Shown here: piece after piece, positions 11,509 through 23,462 of the stretch | How positions within the stretch are numbered: position 1 is the stretch's first letter | Layout: each line of letters opens with the position of its first letter | Assembly: GCA_006176705.1 (NCBI GenBank) | Contig: QRFJ01002125.1 | Location: 1-64,000, forward strand | DNA length: 64,000 bases | From: Cocos nucifera | Taxonomy: Eukaryota; Streptophyta; Magnoliopsida; Arecales; Arecaceae | Direction: 5' to 3' | Notes under the pieces: model-generated | Seen by the model: only the letters and a program-made list of their open reading frames with translations | Told to the model about the DNA's origin: nothing | Databases searched by the model: none | Position numbers and translations under genes: made by a program

Positions 11509-13769
11509 TGAAGGAAAAACTTATTTTCCCAACACAGGATTGTTCAGATCTGATTAGATCTAAAGAAATTTTTTAAAAATTTTTTCTAAAATCCTAATCA
11601 AATCTGAAATTTCTCAGATTTGATCATAGAGATCTAATATTAAAAGTTTTAAATAAAATTAATTAGATTTAATTTAAAGTACCTGATTTGATAATCTAAT
11701 TATCCTCCGATGATCCTATTGATTCTTGAGGTTTTGGAAGGAGCCACGCATGCGCTTGGCCTCTACTAGTATCCACTTAGGTAGGATCTCAATGTCTTCT
11801 CCTCATTAATCTCTCCTTCAAAAAATAGATCTGGACCTGATTTGAAAAGCCTTCAAAATGACTCCTCGGGGCAGCTTGTTCGTCTTACGAACACCATCGC
11901 GTAGATGCTGAATCTTATGCTAAAAACCTTGGACATTCAACATAGATTTGTACCTAACTTTTTAGACATGTAGAAGAGAAGGAGAGAGAGGATTGAGGAT
12001 GCATGGATATTAGAGGAAAAACTCCTTTTGGTGTGGAAAAAATAAATTACATTGAGGCAATTTTGTGAGAAGAGTTCTTATACAAGACATAGCACCATAA
12101 AGAGTCCCTTTCTGACCAAATCCTTATTAATTTTACCATTGACACTCTTAGACCAGATCTCCATGAAAAAACCCATATTCTATCTAGTTTTGATGCCAAA
12201 AATCCATCTGGAAGGTGGCAGCATGGAAGGATAAGAAAGAGTCCATGTGCATCTAGGACTCTTCCCTCAAGAGTTTGATCCAAATCAAACTATATCAAAA
12301 CCTAGCCAAGTCATCTCTAAAATCATGAAATTTTGCACACCCAAAGTATAACTCATACCCTATCACTTGCCCAAAAATTAGAGCAAAATAATTTCTATAG
12401 AATTTTCTAAAATTCTCTGATCATGTGACCCTCAATTCTCTTAATTGGATCAACTATTGACCCTAGTCCAATTGCACTAGGAATGAATTCAATTTTCATA
12501 ATTAATCTAATCTCAACTTATTCTAGTGAGATGAAAATAAATTCATTCAAGATACAGTAATGAGTCAAATCAAATTTGACATGATTGCGATGAATCAGAA
12601 AGATTACAGAAGGAGAAAGTCATGCTTAATCGTGTGCTAGCACGATTATCTTGAATCTGATTGGATCTAATCCAAATCAATCAAACTAGGTTAGCTCAAT
12701 TGATGACATCTAGACCCAAACCCTTATTTGTATGATCCAATTAGGTTTAGTTCCATATGGTAATGAGACATGCGTGATGTTCATCATCGACATCATCGAA
12801 ACATCTTTTGATGGACTAGAATATTTCTGATTCATACAATTAGAATGATCGATTATCAAAATCATTATAATTGCTCCCAAAATCTACCAGTGACACTTAG
12901 CAGTATATGGTGGTAACCCATTAGAACTAAAAGTGAACCTCTCAGTGTAGCTACCTATGTGATTGGGTTCTTCTATCTTGAGCTCTGATAGGATTTGGGT
13001 TATGGTGAACTTGTCAAACCCAATATCCATTATATGAATTAACCAATCGATTCGAGTCCTCTATGAAACCCTTATAGAAACTCTTTCTATCATCTTTACT
13101 CTATCATGGTCATGGACATATCAACTCGATTCTCATGATCATCATAGGGCTACTCCTCATCTATCGAGGTATATAGATCCCTTATTGGTGCAATTCAATT
13201 CCTATAATGAACATACTATAGCCAACATACACCTCAGGATTCCAAATGGCTAGGAGACAAAGTTATGGTGTATTCAAACTGCAACACCTTCAAGGTGAAT
13301 TGCTGATGTACCTTAAATCAAAGAACTAGACACACTACTGCAATATCAAGCCAGTCATCGATGAGAAGGTAGACTTCCTTATGAATGCTTGAGGTGGTCA
13401 CGCTCAGTGTCCTCGTTCTTTAATGAGTATCGTACTCTCACTCCGATATCTCCACACCATAGACTCAAGACTCATCTACTCAAAGAAAGTGATCGTACAT
13501 CAATCTTTTGGATCAATCACCATCCTTATGATGATCCTACAGTCGAGAGCAGTTTATGAGTTAATTATGAAGATTCATGTTTTAAATTTAACTCTTTGAA
13601 AATATGAATTATCATTACCGTTAACTCAAAGGATGTATCACATACACTTTAAATACACACTATGATAGAAAAAAATTTTTTTATTAATTTATAGTCAAAA
13701 TTATATAATTACCCTTAGAAGTGTATTATAAGTGTCAGCCAATCTAGCTTCTAGGGCACACATCTAACA
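11509..13769 (-). repeat. C: 5' LTR with divergent U3
   Basis: This is 2261 bp, bounded by TGAAGG on the left (+ strand) and CTAACA on the right. The outer U3 (about 12610-13769) and part of U5, including the GCGCTTGGCCTC block near 11750, match A-family LTRs. The middle, about 12000-12600, does not, and the W-box cluster is absent. A hairpin AAGAGTCC/GGACTCTT is nevertheless present at 12237-12263. The right terminus is inserted in LTR E. Confidence 0.87.
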
Positions 13770-15141
13770 ACCTTAACCCTATTCTAATCGGGGCTCAAGA
13801 TAGAAAAATCCAATCACACAGATAGCTGCACCAAGAGGTTCGCTTTCGATTATGATGGGTTGCCATTATATACTGCTAGGTGTCACTAGTACATTTTAGA
13901 AGTAATTAGAATGATTTAGATGATCGATCTTTCTAATTGTATAAATCAGAAAAGTTATGGTCCATCAAAAGATGTTTCGATGATGTCGATGATAGAGATC
14001 GTGACATGTCTCATTACCATATTAAACTAAACCTAACTAATCATACAAATAAGAATTTAGATCTGGATGTCATCAATTAGACTAACCCTGTTTAATTAAT
14101 TTGGATTAGATCTAATTAGGTTTAAGAAAATCATGCTAGCACACGATTGAGCCTAACATTCTTTTTTTGTAATCATTTTGGTTCATCTTCGCTAAGCCAA
14201 ATTTATTTGAGCTCACTCAGAAATCTTGTCTTAGTCTAACTGGAGCTTACCCATATTAGAAAAGGATTGTCTTAATTCATTAGATGGACTTAAGACAACA
14301 CCTGCCAATTCCTATCACTTGCTAATTCCTATTTCTGGACATAGGTTAATAGTTGACCCTGGACACCTAGACATAGGGCCATGTGTCATGCGCCTATAGG
14401 AGAGCACGCGAGGCTCTTGTCCCCCTACTAAAAGAGGCAAGAGAAAGGGTGCATGCCACCCTAGGCATGCACCCCATGTGGATAAGTGATGGAGTCCCAT
14501 ATAGATGGGACTCCAGGGTTTCATGATGGATTCAAACACCAAGGCAGCAAAGACTCTTCGGTTTATCTAGTGTTGGCACCATCTATGAGGGTTTTTGAGG
14601 GACTCTCATCTGATTGGATCCGATGATATCATCCCACCAATCAAATTTAGATCTGATTGAATGAAGGCCCCTGATTGGCTGGAAAGATGTGGCACTGCAT
14701 GGCGCAGTAGGGTCTATTTAAATCCTATCTACACCTAGGGTTAGAGTGCATTTTCTTTTCACCATGCCGCAAGGCTACCCTCCTCTATTCCACATCTCCC
14801 TCTGATCCTCTCTCTCTCCTCTCCATGCCCAAAGTAGTTGGGCACAAGTTCAAGTACCATCTAAGGAAGAAAGGTGCCCAGATTAGGAAGAAGGCAGTAC
14901 TGCTGAAAGAGACGACCGCTGCTTCTTCAAAAGATATTTTGAAGAACATGAAGATCAAATCCAGATCTAATTTTTGAAGAAGTGATTCAAAAGAAAATGT
15001 CCTCCAGATCTTGCCCGAGTGGACATTGGTAGAAGTGATTCAAAAATGATTAGGATAGTAAAATTTTTTTTTTAAAATATTTTTTCAGATCCAATTAGAT
15101 GTGAACGATCCTGTGCAAGGAAAATAGGATTTCTCCTTTCA
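13770..15141 (+). repeat. E: 3' portion of an A-type LTR, split by C
   Basis: It starts in mid LTR (ACCTTAACCCTATTCTAATCG, about position 770 of the A LTR) exactly at the C terminus and ends at CTTTCA (15141). It is a divergent subfamily with a shortened U5. Two perfect hairpins remain: GGGTGCATGCC/GGCATGCACCC at 14447-14474 and GGAGTCCCAT/ATGGGACTCC at 14491-14514. Its left part should lie left of C, outside the window. CCATA at 15142-15146 would be its right target duplication in D. Confidence 0.8.
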
Positions 15142-15675
15142 CCATATAGGTGATCGAATCCTCATTGTTCTCATCAAGTTCGATGGGATCACCATTCTTG
15201 ACCAAAAAATCATAGTATCTATCTAATTGATGTGGTACTCTACTAGATTATCTTAATTATATAATTATATTAGGCTTTAGATTTGGTCTAATCAAATCTG
15301 ATTCAGGTTCAGCTACTGGTGTCGGTCTTTCTACTTGTTGAACTTCAACAAGTGCAACCTTAGAGTCAACAGTTCCTTCATCAGAAAACTTCTTTTCTAA
15401 AAAGATTGCTTTAAGGCTGATGAATACCTTTTGTTCAATAGCATGGTAGAAAATATATTCTTTGGACTCTTTTGAATATTATATGAATGTGCACTTGTCA
15501 AACCTAGGTCCAAGTTTATCTGTGATTAATCATTTCACATAAGCCGGGCACCCTCAATCCTAAGGTATGAAAGTGCTGACTTACATCCTATCCATATCTT
15601 ATATGGAGCTTTAATTACAAACTAACTTGAAACCCTATTTAACAGATGCAAGCCAATTCGAGCATATATCCCCAG
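15142..15675 (-). pseudogene. D: integrase end and IN-RT linker
   Basis: This matches B at about 19711-20235 on the minus strand, covering the C-terminal integrase (PYKIWIGC-like block near 15580-15610) and the acidic linker before RT. Multiple stops are present, with no frame above 60 codons. It ends at CCCAG (15671-15675), the left target duplication of B. Confidence 0.7.
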
Positions 15676-18161
15676 CGAAGGAACCAGATCTAGGATCATA
15701 GGGCTAGATCTTAAAACTTTTTCAAGATCCGGAAGTGAAAGAATGGAATAAATCAAAATTTATTTATAAAATTAGAGTGGACCCTAGATCCAAGCTCGTA
15801 TTATCTGATTATGGCATGAGATTAAATCAAAAATTAAAAATTATAAGAAAGAGAAAAAGGTGTTGATCGCATCAACATAGATCTATACTTGATCTATTAT
15901 AAGAATATAACAAAGGATCATATCCATATTACCTATGCAAGTTAGATGTTCTAACTTGCTGATTCAAACTTAAGGATGAACCTCTGAGCTACATACATAT
16001 CTTGTCTTTAAGAGAAGTCCACATGAGTCTATGAATCCCGATCAAAAGTTCGATCTTCAAAAATCAGCACAATATGCTAGTACTATGCTAATCCTTCTTC
16101 GACGGCCGATCCGATGCTTTCTTCTTCAAGATTTGGACTCTTCAAAGATCAGAAGCAAGAGAAGAGACTTGAGATCTAAGACACTCTCAAAAATAAATCT
16201 CAAAGATGGAGAAAAAGAGATGAATAGAAGAAACCCTAGAAGAAGACCCTCTTCTTCTTCTTTTTGCTCTCACCTAGACACCTAGATTGGTATCTTTGAA
16301 AGCCCAATGCCCAAGAAGCTTTTTCCTCTAATTTTCACATGCCCAAAACCACTCTCAATGTTCTAGAGTCCATGATAAAATCACCCAAAATTTATTTTAG
16401 ATAATGAGATATAGAAAAGTCTTATCTAGGTCAAATACCTAGACAAGGCAAGTTCAATTAAGGTACTAAGTTGGGGCGCCAAGTGTTGGGCACCCCCTCC
16501 ATTCTTCCAACCATGGACCACCACAAATTGGTGCACAAAATTCTTTTTTTTACCATGGAAAACAAGGAGAGCAATCAGGGTGGAGGGCAGCACAAGGGAA
16601 GAGCCCAAGTTTGTTGGGATTCTATTATATAGAATTCAAACCCACAACAACTTGCCATGTATTGACTTAGTCCACAACTTAATTCCATATAGGAAATAGA
16701 GAGAGAGGGTGGGCATCCATGAACTTCAGGGAGAGAGAGATTTCATGCCAAAATAGAGAGAGAGATGGGCATGGGGAGCATGGGGTATAGGTGGCGCAAG
16801 GATGGAAGTTCCTAGTCGCACTAGGACTCCACCTTTGACTTGGTCCATATGGTTTCTCAAGCCAAATTAAACCAGAAGCAAATCAACCTAATTAAATTAG
16901 ATCCTAAGCTAATTAAGAACTTAATTAAACTAAATTTTAATTTAATTTTTTAATCAAATTAAAAAGTTAGGTTGATCCAAGTCCTAGTTGAACTAGGGCT
17001 AGTTCTTCCTTGCACTGGGCTTATCCAATAAACCAATTGGACTTGATTCAATCAAGTCCAAACCAAATCTATATTAAGTCATATTTAATTAGACATAATT
17101 TCAATCCTCTGACTTAATCAAATTAAGCTAATTAGCAATCTAATTACTAATCGATTTTCCTACAATACTTGCATTAGGTTAAACATCAAGCATATTGATC
17201 GTTTAACCCTAGAACGATTCTTAATTATTGATCAACCGTCTGATCAAATTATGAACTCTTATATGTGTGACCCCATAGGTCTAAATCTAAGCCTATTATA
17301 TAAGAATAAATTTTTATACAAATCGAAGTAACCATCTAGCAATGGTACCCGACGATCGGATAGGTCGAATATATAGAACAACATCCTTAGAACCCATGTG
17401 GACATAGTTTTCATATAATTCATCCTCCTAACCAAAATGCTTGTAGTATACCTTAGAGTTCAACTATCAACTCTAATCAGGCTGTCCACATTATATTTTA
17501 AAATATTAAATCCATCTCATGAATTATCCTAGCCAAGATTTTGCTATATTGAAATACAGTGATACATTCTTCTCCAACTCTTGGAGTGGTCAGTCCCATC
17601 TTGATCACACACCAAATTTGTAAGTACTTGACTATGCCCAGAAACCATCCATTACTGAATTAAAAATTTAGTTAATCTAGTATCAAAGCATAGTTAGTTG
17701 CTTGCAAGCCACTGAGGTGATCTCAAGTCTAAAGAACACTTATACCTATATCCCATTAGAAACATTCTCGACAGCAGAATGCTCTAGAGTGGTCATGTAC
17801 AATGATGATGTATCCTTACATCTCACCTGTATACCATATCAGTGTCTCCACACTCCTTGGTTAAGAGGACAACTAACCTATATGGCACACAGCGACCTAT
17901 GCTCGATAGATGCTGTCGTCCTTATTAACAGCCTATCATTTGATCATGAACAGTTTTAAGAACTAATCGATAAATCCTCTCTATATCTAATCTAAATAGT
18001 CTTAAGGACTTCATCACAACAATGGAGTTCGTTAGAAGATGAAAGCTTTATGATGAAAAAATATAGAAAATATATTTAATTCATTAATAAATTAATTATA
18101 ATTGTAATATAGCTCAACCATCAATAAGTTGAAGTTTGGCTTTTGGACACATTTTCCAACA
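15676..18161 (-). repeat. B: 3' LTR
   Basis: This is 2486 bp and aligns with the interrupted 5' LTR. The + strand left end is CGAAGGAACC (TGAAGG in the 5' LTR), and the right end is TTCCAACA. A TATATAA-type box reads on the minus strand near 16625-16634. The hairpin CCTAGT/ACTAGG around CGC lies at 16811-16825, flanked by AGT and GGACTCC. 17450-17460 (ACCTTAGAGTT) is the uninterrupted equivalent of the site where A inserted in the other LTR. GA-rich runs occur at about 16690-16765. Confidence 0.88.
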
Positions 18162-18175
18162 ACTCCTACTTTCCT
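18162..18175 (-). other. B: polypurine tract
   Basis: On the minus strand it reads AGGAAAGTAGGAGT immediately before the TGTTGG start of the 3' LTR. This is the normal position for a plus-strand primer. Confidence 0.75.
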
Positions 18176-18880
18176 AAAGTCACTTGGCATAGTATCTAAT
18201 ATCCATCTACGACTTGTGGTTGTCAAACTCCTTTATTGTCAGGATTTTATTGAAAGGGTCGGCCAGGTTCTCCTTTCCATTGATCTTCTGAAGATCGACG
18301 TCACCTCGATCCATAATTTTTTGGATCAAATTGAAGTGTAGTATGTGCTTTATCCGCTGGTGTGCCTTGCTTCACTAGAGCAATGGCACCAGTGCTGTCG
18401 TAGTAGAGTAGGATCAGGCTATCAAGGAAGGGTGTTACTCCAAACTCGGTGATGAATTTTCTCAACCACATAGCTTTCTTCATGGCATCTGATGCTGTGA
18501 TGTACTCTGCTTTACAAACAAAATCAACCATAGTATGCTGCTTGAAATGCTTTCAACAGATGGCTCCACCATTCAGAGTAAAGATATATCCTAACATGCT
18601 CTACTATCATCATGGTCAGATTGAAAGCTGGAGTCTGTAAACCTAATAAGTTTTAGATCTGGCTTGCCATAAATCAATCATTGGTCCTTAATATTTCTCA
18701 AATACCTAAGGATGGCTTTAACCACTTTTCAGTGATTTTCTTCAGGATCAAATTGGTATCTACTCACTACACCTAATGAATATGCCACATCTAGTCTCAT
18801 ACATATCATGGCCTACATGATAAATTCCACTACCGAAGCATACGGGACTCTGCTCATATGCTCTCTCTCTTCAGGAGTTG
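18176..18880 (-). pseudogene. B: RNase H domain
   Basis: On the minus strand, the TDSSFQSDHDDSR block near 18640 holds the first catalytic Asp. The AEYITASDAMKKAMWL block follows in the frame 18301-18531, and then YYDSTGAIALVKQG. The copia SKHI-like end is disrupted. Stops occur between blocks. Match is to RNase H of H (43555-43930) and A. Confidence 0.8.
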
Positions 18881-19705
18881 TCAGACAATTCTTCTTAGAG
18901 AGAAAAATTTTATGGCCTATCAGGAGATAGCTCTTTTTGAAATTTTCCATGCTGAACCTCTTCTGCATAATATCTATGTACGTGGACTAGGATAACCCAA
19001 GCATCCTCTTAGATCTATCCCTGTAAATCATCATCCCTAGGATGTAGGATGCTTCACCCAAGTCCTTCATGCAGAACTACGATGACAACCAAACTTTTAT
19101 TCTCTACAGTGCGGAGATGTCATTTTTGATTAAAAGAATATCACCCATGTACAAGATAAGAAATACCATTGCTGGACTATTCATCCACCTATAAATGTAG
19201 GGTTCTTCTTCATTCTTAACGAAGCCATATATTTTGATCATCTTATAAAAATGCATGTTCCAACTATAAGAAGCTTGCTTTAATCCATAAATGGATCTCT
19301 AAAGCTTGCACCCCTTGGACTCATCTATGGATGTGAACCCCTCAAATTGTATCATATACATCTCTTTGGTCGGCTCTCCATTTAGGAAAGCTATCCTCAC
19401 ATCCATTTGCTAGATCTCATAATCTAAATGTGTAGCTATCGCAAGCATTATCCGAATGGATTTGAGCATTGCCATAGGAGAGAACGTCCTATCATAGTCA
19501 ATAGCATAACATTGATGATACCCCTTGGCAACTAGACGAACTTTATAGGTCTCCATCTTTCCATCTGTGCTCCTCTTTCTTTTGAAGACCCACTAACATC
19601 CAACGGATTTAATCCCTTCAGATGGGTCAACCAATGTCCACATATTGTTGACCTTCATGCACATCATGGCCTCAAGCCATTTATCAAAATTAGGTCTCTA
19701 CATTA
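18881..19705 (-). pseudogene. B: reverse transcriptase, active site YMGD
   Basis: The RT is recognisable in pieces: the SILGMMIYRDRSKRMLG-like block near 19010-19060, a KGCKLQRSIYGLKQAS-like block near 19270-19310, and MDVRIAFLNGEPTKEMY near 19350-19410. The catalytic YVDD box reads YMGD (complement of 19140-19151), so the first Asp is Gly. Many stops are present, and the enzyme would be inactive on present evidence. Confidence 0.8.
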
Positions 19706-20830
19706 CATCTATATAGGTGATCAGATCCTCATCATTCTAATCAAGTTTGATGGAATCACCATCTCGAATCAAAAAATCATAGTATCTATTCAGCTGACGT
19801 GGTACTCTACCAGATTGCTTTAATGATGTAGGTATATTGGGCTCCGAATCTAATCTAAGAAAATTCAGCTCAGGTTCAGCTACCAATGTTAGTCTTTCTA
19901 TCGGTTGAACTTCATCAAGTTCAACCTTAGAGGCAACAACATTTTCACCAAGAAACTTTTTTCTAAAAAGATTTCCTTAAAACTGATGAACATCTTTTGT
20001 TCATCAGCATAGTAGAAATAGTAACCCTTACTTTCTTTGGGATACCCTTAAATACACACTTATCAAATCAGGGTCCAAGCTTATCCGTATGCAAACATTT
20101 GACATAGGCTAGACAATCCCAAACCCGTAGGTGAGAGAGTGTAGGCCTACACCCAGTCCATATCTCATATGGAGTCTTTGCGATAGATTTACTTAGTATA
20201 TTGTTCAATATATAACATGCAGTCTCAAGAGCATAATCCCAAAATGAAACAGGCAAACCAACAAACCCCACCATGGATTGAACCATGTCTAACAAGGTTC
20301 AATTTCTCCTTTTCAATACACCATTATGCTGTGGTATTCCTGGAGGAGTCTACTGTAGGTGAATCCCATTCTCTACTAGATATGTTGATAGATATTCATA
20401 TCCTCGATCTGATCAAAGAATTTTAATACTCTTTCTAGTTTGTTTTTCTACTTCACTTTGGAATCTTTTGAATATTTCAAATGAATCTATGTTTCATTAG
20501 ATAGACATATCCGTACTTGGATAGATCATCTATGAAAGTGATGAAGTAGAAATATCCATCTTTAGTACTTGTACTGATAGGTCCATATACATTAGGATGT
20601 GCTAGACCTAAGAGCTCGGTGGCTCTTTCATCTTTTCTAGTAAAAGGTGACTTAATCATTTTTTCAAAAAAATATGACTCATAGGTTGGAAGTGATTCAC
20701 AATCACTGACTTTGAGGATTTCCTCTTGGGTCAACCTATTTATCTTATTCTTGTTAATGTGACCTAGCCTATAGTGGCACAGGTAGATATCAGAGATATT
20801 ATTTAATCTAAAATATTTTCTACTCATAGA
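19706..20830 (-). pseudogene. B: integrase and IN-RT linker
   Basis: The minus-strand frame 20477-20827 has the zinc region (CHYRLGHINKNKINRL, with Leu-Cys for Leu-Trp) and core start AHPNVYGPISTSTKDG, where the first catalytic Asp (HTD) has become Asn. The frame 20068-20295 has the C-terminal part (MVGFVGLPVSFWDYALETA, PYEIWTGCRPTLSHL). The linker (19706-20067) is poorly conserved and has stops. Confidence 0.82.
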
Positions 20831-21059
20831 CTGTGATAAAATATAAATATTATTTTTTATTATTTTTATATTATTTTAACATCATTCATAATAATATCAT
20901 AAAAATCTTCTTTTATGGATAAATGATAACCATCTTTGGCCAAAAGGCCAATAGAGATTTATTCATCAGAAAGAAAGGATAATAATGACATTCATTTAAA
21001 GAAATGATATTAGTATTAAGAATAAGTTAAACTATTCCCATAGCCAGAACTGGAACAGA
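20831..21059 (-). other. B: decayed protease-to-integrase spacer
   Basis: This corresponds to the region between protease and the integrase zinc domain. It is AT-rich, with stops in all frames. It matches D at about 37040-37200, and no motif is legible. Confidence 0.5.
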
Positions 21060-21530
21060 CCTTCCATCTCTAGTATTCAGGAATTACTCATTATTTTCAA
21101 TTATTCTACTAATTTAAAATCTTGCAATGTATTGCAAATATGGATTGGACTTTCGGTATCCAATACACAAGTAGAAATATCATAAATAGAGAAATTATAA
21201 GGTGTTATCATATAATATGCTTGATCAACAACTATTTGCTCATCTCTTTTATTTAGCCTATTGGGGTCATGGGAATCAAGATACCGAGGATAGTTCCTCT
21301 TTCAATGTCCATGCTCATTACAGCACCCTACCTGATTTAGGTTATTCTTGGATCTTATGTTTAATCTAGGCATAGAGACCCCAGCACGAACCACTTTATG
21401 CTATTGAACAACATTCAACTTCTGATACTTATTATCGAATTTAGATTCCATAAGTATATCACTGTCTAACAATGAATGGAGTAACTGTGCTTTGGATTTA
21501 ACTACATAAAGGGAACCAAAAGTCTAATTA
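21060..21530 (-). pseudogene. B: nucleocapsid and protease remnant of gag-pol
   Basis: On the minus strand a stretch reads through a degenerate zinc knuckle (GCCNEHGH then a stop, then KRNYP; near 21295-21345) to a protease site CVLDTESP, where DTG has become DTE (near 21150). Upstream, a short gag tail (SKAQLLHSLLDSDILMESKF) ends near 21530. The capsid seen in A, I, C and H (about 0.7 kb) is not recognisable, so gag seems largely deleted or decayed beyond recognition. Confidence 0.65.
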
Positions 21531-21979
21531 GTAATTAATTTATTAATTCTTAAGATTTGAACTTTAATCAAAAGGTTCTTCCACTATTTTATTCGAATTG
21601 GTCCTCTCTACCTTTAATTCAAAAAATTATCCTAATTTCTTAGTGGGTACTAAAATCTACATAGACTGCACATAAGCCCAACTATGGTTGGTTAACTCAC
21701 GTACATCTAAGGATAGGTTCATAGTCAATTATTTTTTTAAATAATTTTTAGTATTTTAATTTTGCTTCAGGTATCTTTTAAGTAGACTAGGGCCTCCACT
21801 GAAAGTTTTGGTTAGGTCCAACCATTAATATGATCATACTTGGTCCATCTAACTAATGAATGATTTAGCCCAACTATGGTTGGTCAACCTAACCAGCATT
21901 TAGAAAGATGTGGCCAAGAAATCATATTATGAATGATAATTTTATTAGTAGATAAGCACCAGGCCTATGGGCCACAAAT

Positions 21980-22075
21980 GATTATCCAACTAATGGATCC
22001 ATTATCATCCACTTAATGGGAGGCTATGATTATCCAACTAATGGATCCATTATCATCCACTTAATGGGAGGCTAT
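21980..22075. repeat. 48-bp tandem duplication in the B leader
   Basis: GATTATCCAACTAATGGATC... runs 21980-22027 and is repeated at 22028-22075 with no difference that I can see. The copies are directly adjacent. Confidence 0.95.
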
Positions 22076-23100
22076 GATCTAGTTATCACCATAACTATTT
22101 TATTTTAAGGATCTAATAATTTTAGAGAATTTTAATTTAAGAAAGAGTGATGGTCAGATGAACCAGCTTGTCATGATCCTCCCACTGGCTTTTTAATGTC
22201 AGCTTGAGGGAGACCATTACTAGGCTGGTCTAGGAGCACCAAAATCAGTCACACTAATTTACCTAGTTGACATAGGTCAGCTCGAATAGTTAAATGATTC
22301 GATCAAAATATAATTTCACCAAGAGATCAGGTAAGTTCGATCGATGGGAGGGTCTGCCAAAGCTTGCCTTAGACACCATAAAAAATGGTTAGATAAGCGG
22401 GCTACCAATTAAAGACCACCGATCTAGTTTACCTTAGATACCAACTTGTTTAATTAGTCTCGATTTGATTAACCTAATAGTTTGTGCTAGATCGCGTAGC
22501 TAAGAATCAAGTCCATCTTGGGTCACGTTAAAGGCATGGACTTGATCAACTACAACTATTGTAATTGATCTAGAGAATCCTTGATCTAATCGAAGATAAT
22601 AATTGATTAGATTTAGTCAATTCTCTATTTAAGTCTATTCTTTAATCTAATCCTAGGTCTAACCTAATTAATGGACCTAATCCCCACTAACCCATTAACC
22701 TAATGTGTTATAATTTGTGTCATAGGATCTTCAATTCACAATCCTAGATCCTAATCAAACAACTTCTTAATTCTTAATTAAGTTTTGGGCTGAGGGTTGG
22801 GGTTCGACTTTTCAAAAATAATTTTTATATTTGTAAAATACTTTTACAACATGGTTCTACCAACCAAGTTGCATGTTTGATTCATAATCAAAATGAAAAT
22901 AAGATAAGCATGAAACTACTTTAGATCTAATTTAAACAGGTTCATGTAATTGAAATAGTTTCAACTCCAATCAATCATGAATTATCTTAAATCAAATCAA
23001 ACATATTTATGATGATTAAAATTAGATTAAAATATTTTTAATAAATTCATAAAATTTTTTAGATCTAATCTAAAATTTTATGGTCAATATTTTAGATCAG

Positions 23101-23345
23101 TATGTACTAGGACAATCTCTCTACTGTAAGGAGTAAACCTTACAGCAGGATAATCTTATAATCAGTCCATACAATCTAAAAATTTAATTTTTAAATATAA
23201 TTTTTTTTTAAATCTAATAAATAATAAATAAAATTAGATCATATCTAATAAATTTATAATAATAAATAAATCTACACGAACTAGGACAATCTCTCCACTG
23301 TAAGGAGCAAACCTTACAGCAGGAGAATCTTATAATCAGTTCGTG
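23101..23345 (-). repeat. B leader: stem-loop module present twice
   Basis: Two copies about 174 bp apart share CTAGGACAATCTCT, a hairpin and an outer stem. The inner hairpin CTGTAAGG/CCTTACAG lies at 23124-23131/23138-23145 and 23298-23305/23312-23319. The outer stems differ in both arms: ACACGAACT/AGTTCGTGT in the second copy, GTATGTACT/AGTCCATAC in the first. The role is unknown; an RNA packaging or translation signal is possible. Confidence 0.8.
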
Positions 23346-23447
23346 TGATCATAATTTTTAATTTTAGATTTAAAATCAGATTATAAATTATATCTAATCT
23401 AAGAAATAATCTAAATATGCATACATAATCATGTAATAATCAACCTA

Positions 23448-23460
23448 GGCTCTGATACCA
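23448..23460 (-). other. B: primer binding site (tRNA-iMet type)
   Basis: GGCTCTGATACCA is the reverse complement of TGGTATCAGAGCC. It lies two bases from the LTR, whose edge is TGAAGG at 23463. Confidence 0.9.
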
Positions 23461-23462
23461 AT

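Larger units (their letters stand above)
6340..13769 (-). mobile_element. C: A-family copia element, 3' part missing from window
   Basis: Read on the minus strand: 5' LTR (13769-11509), PBS, leader, gag, PR, IN, then RT until it is cut at 6340 by the K LTR end. The 5' LTR terminus is intact (TGTTAGATG...), and 13770-13774 ACCTT is the candidate target duplication inside host LTR E. Protein regions match element A, but the central U3 of its LTR is quite different from A, so C is a distinct subfamily. The RNase H and 3' LTR of C should lie left of the window. Confidence 0.85.
21531..23447 (-). other. B: 5' leader region (non-coding)
   Basis: This is about 1.9 kb between the PBS and the gag remnant. 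It contains a 48-bp tandem duplication (21980-22075) and a duplicated stem-loop module (about 23101-23345). The TCGATCGATGGGAGGGTCTGCC-like segment near 22330 resembles the equivalent leader of A and I (about 28600-28690), so much of the leader is conserved in layout. I see no ORF. Confidence 0.7.

Noticed and set aside
16031..16285. 84-codon Ser/Arg-rich ORF in the B 3' LTR
   Set aside because: It is within the LTR and broken in the other LTR of the same element, with low-complexity composition.
17702..17959. 85-codon ORF resembling a host exon
   Set aside because: It lies inside the B 3' LTR and its counterpart in the 5' LTR (35880-36130) is interrupted by stops.
23101..23345. CRISPR-like direct repeats
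   Set aside because: There are only two imperfect units within a retrotransposon leader, and the genome is plant-like. They are better explained as a duplicated stem-loop.
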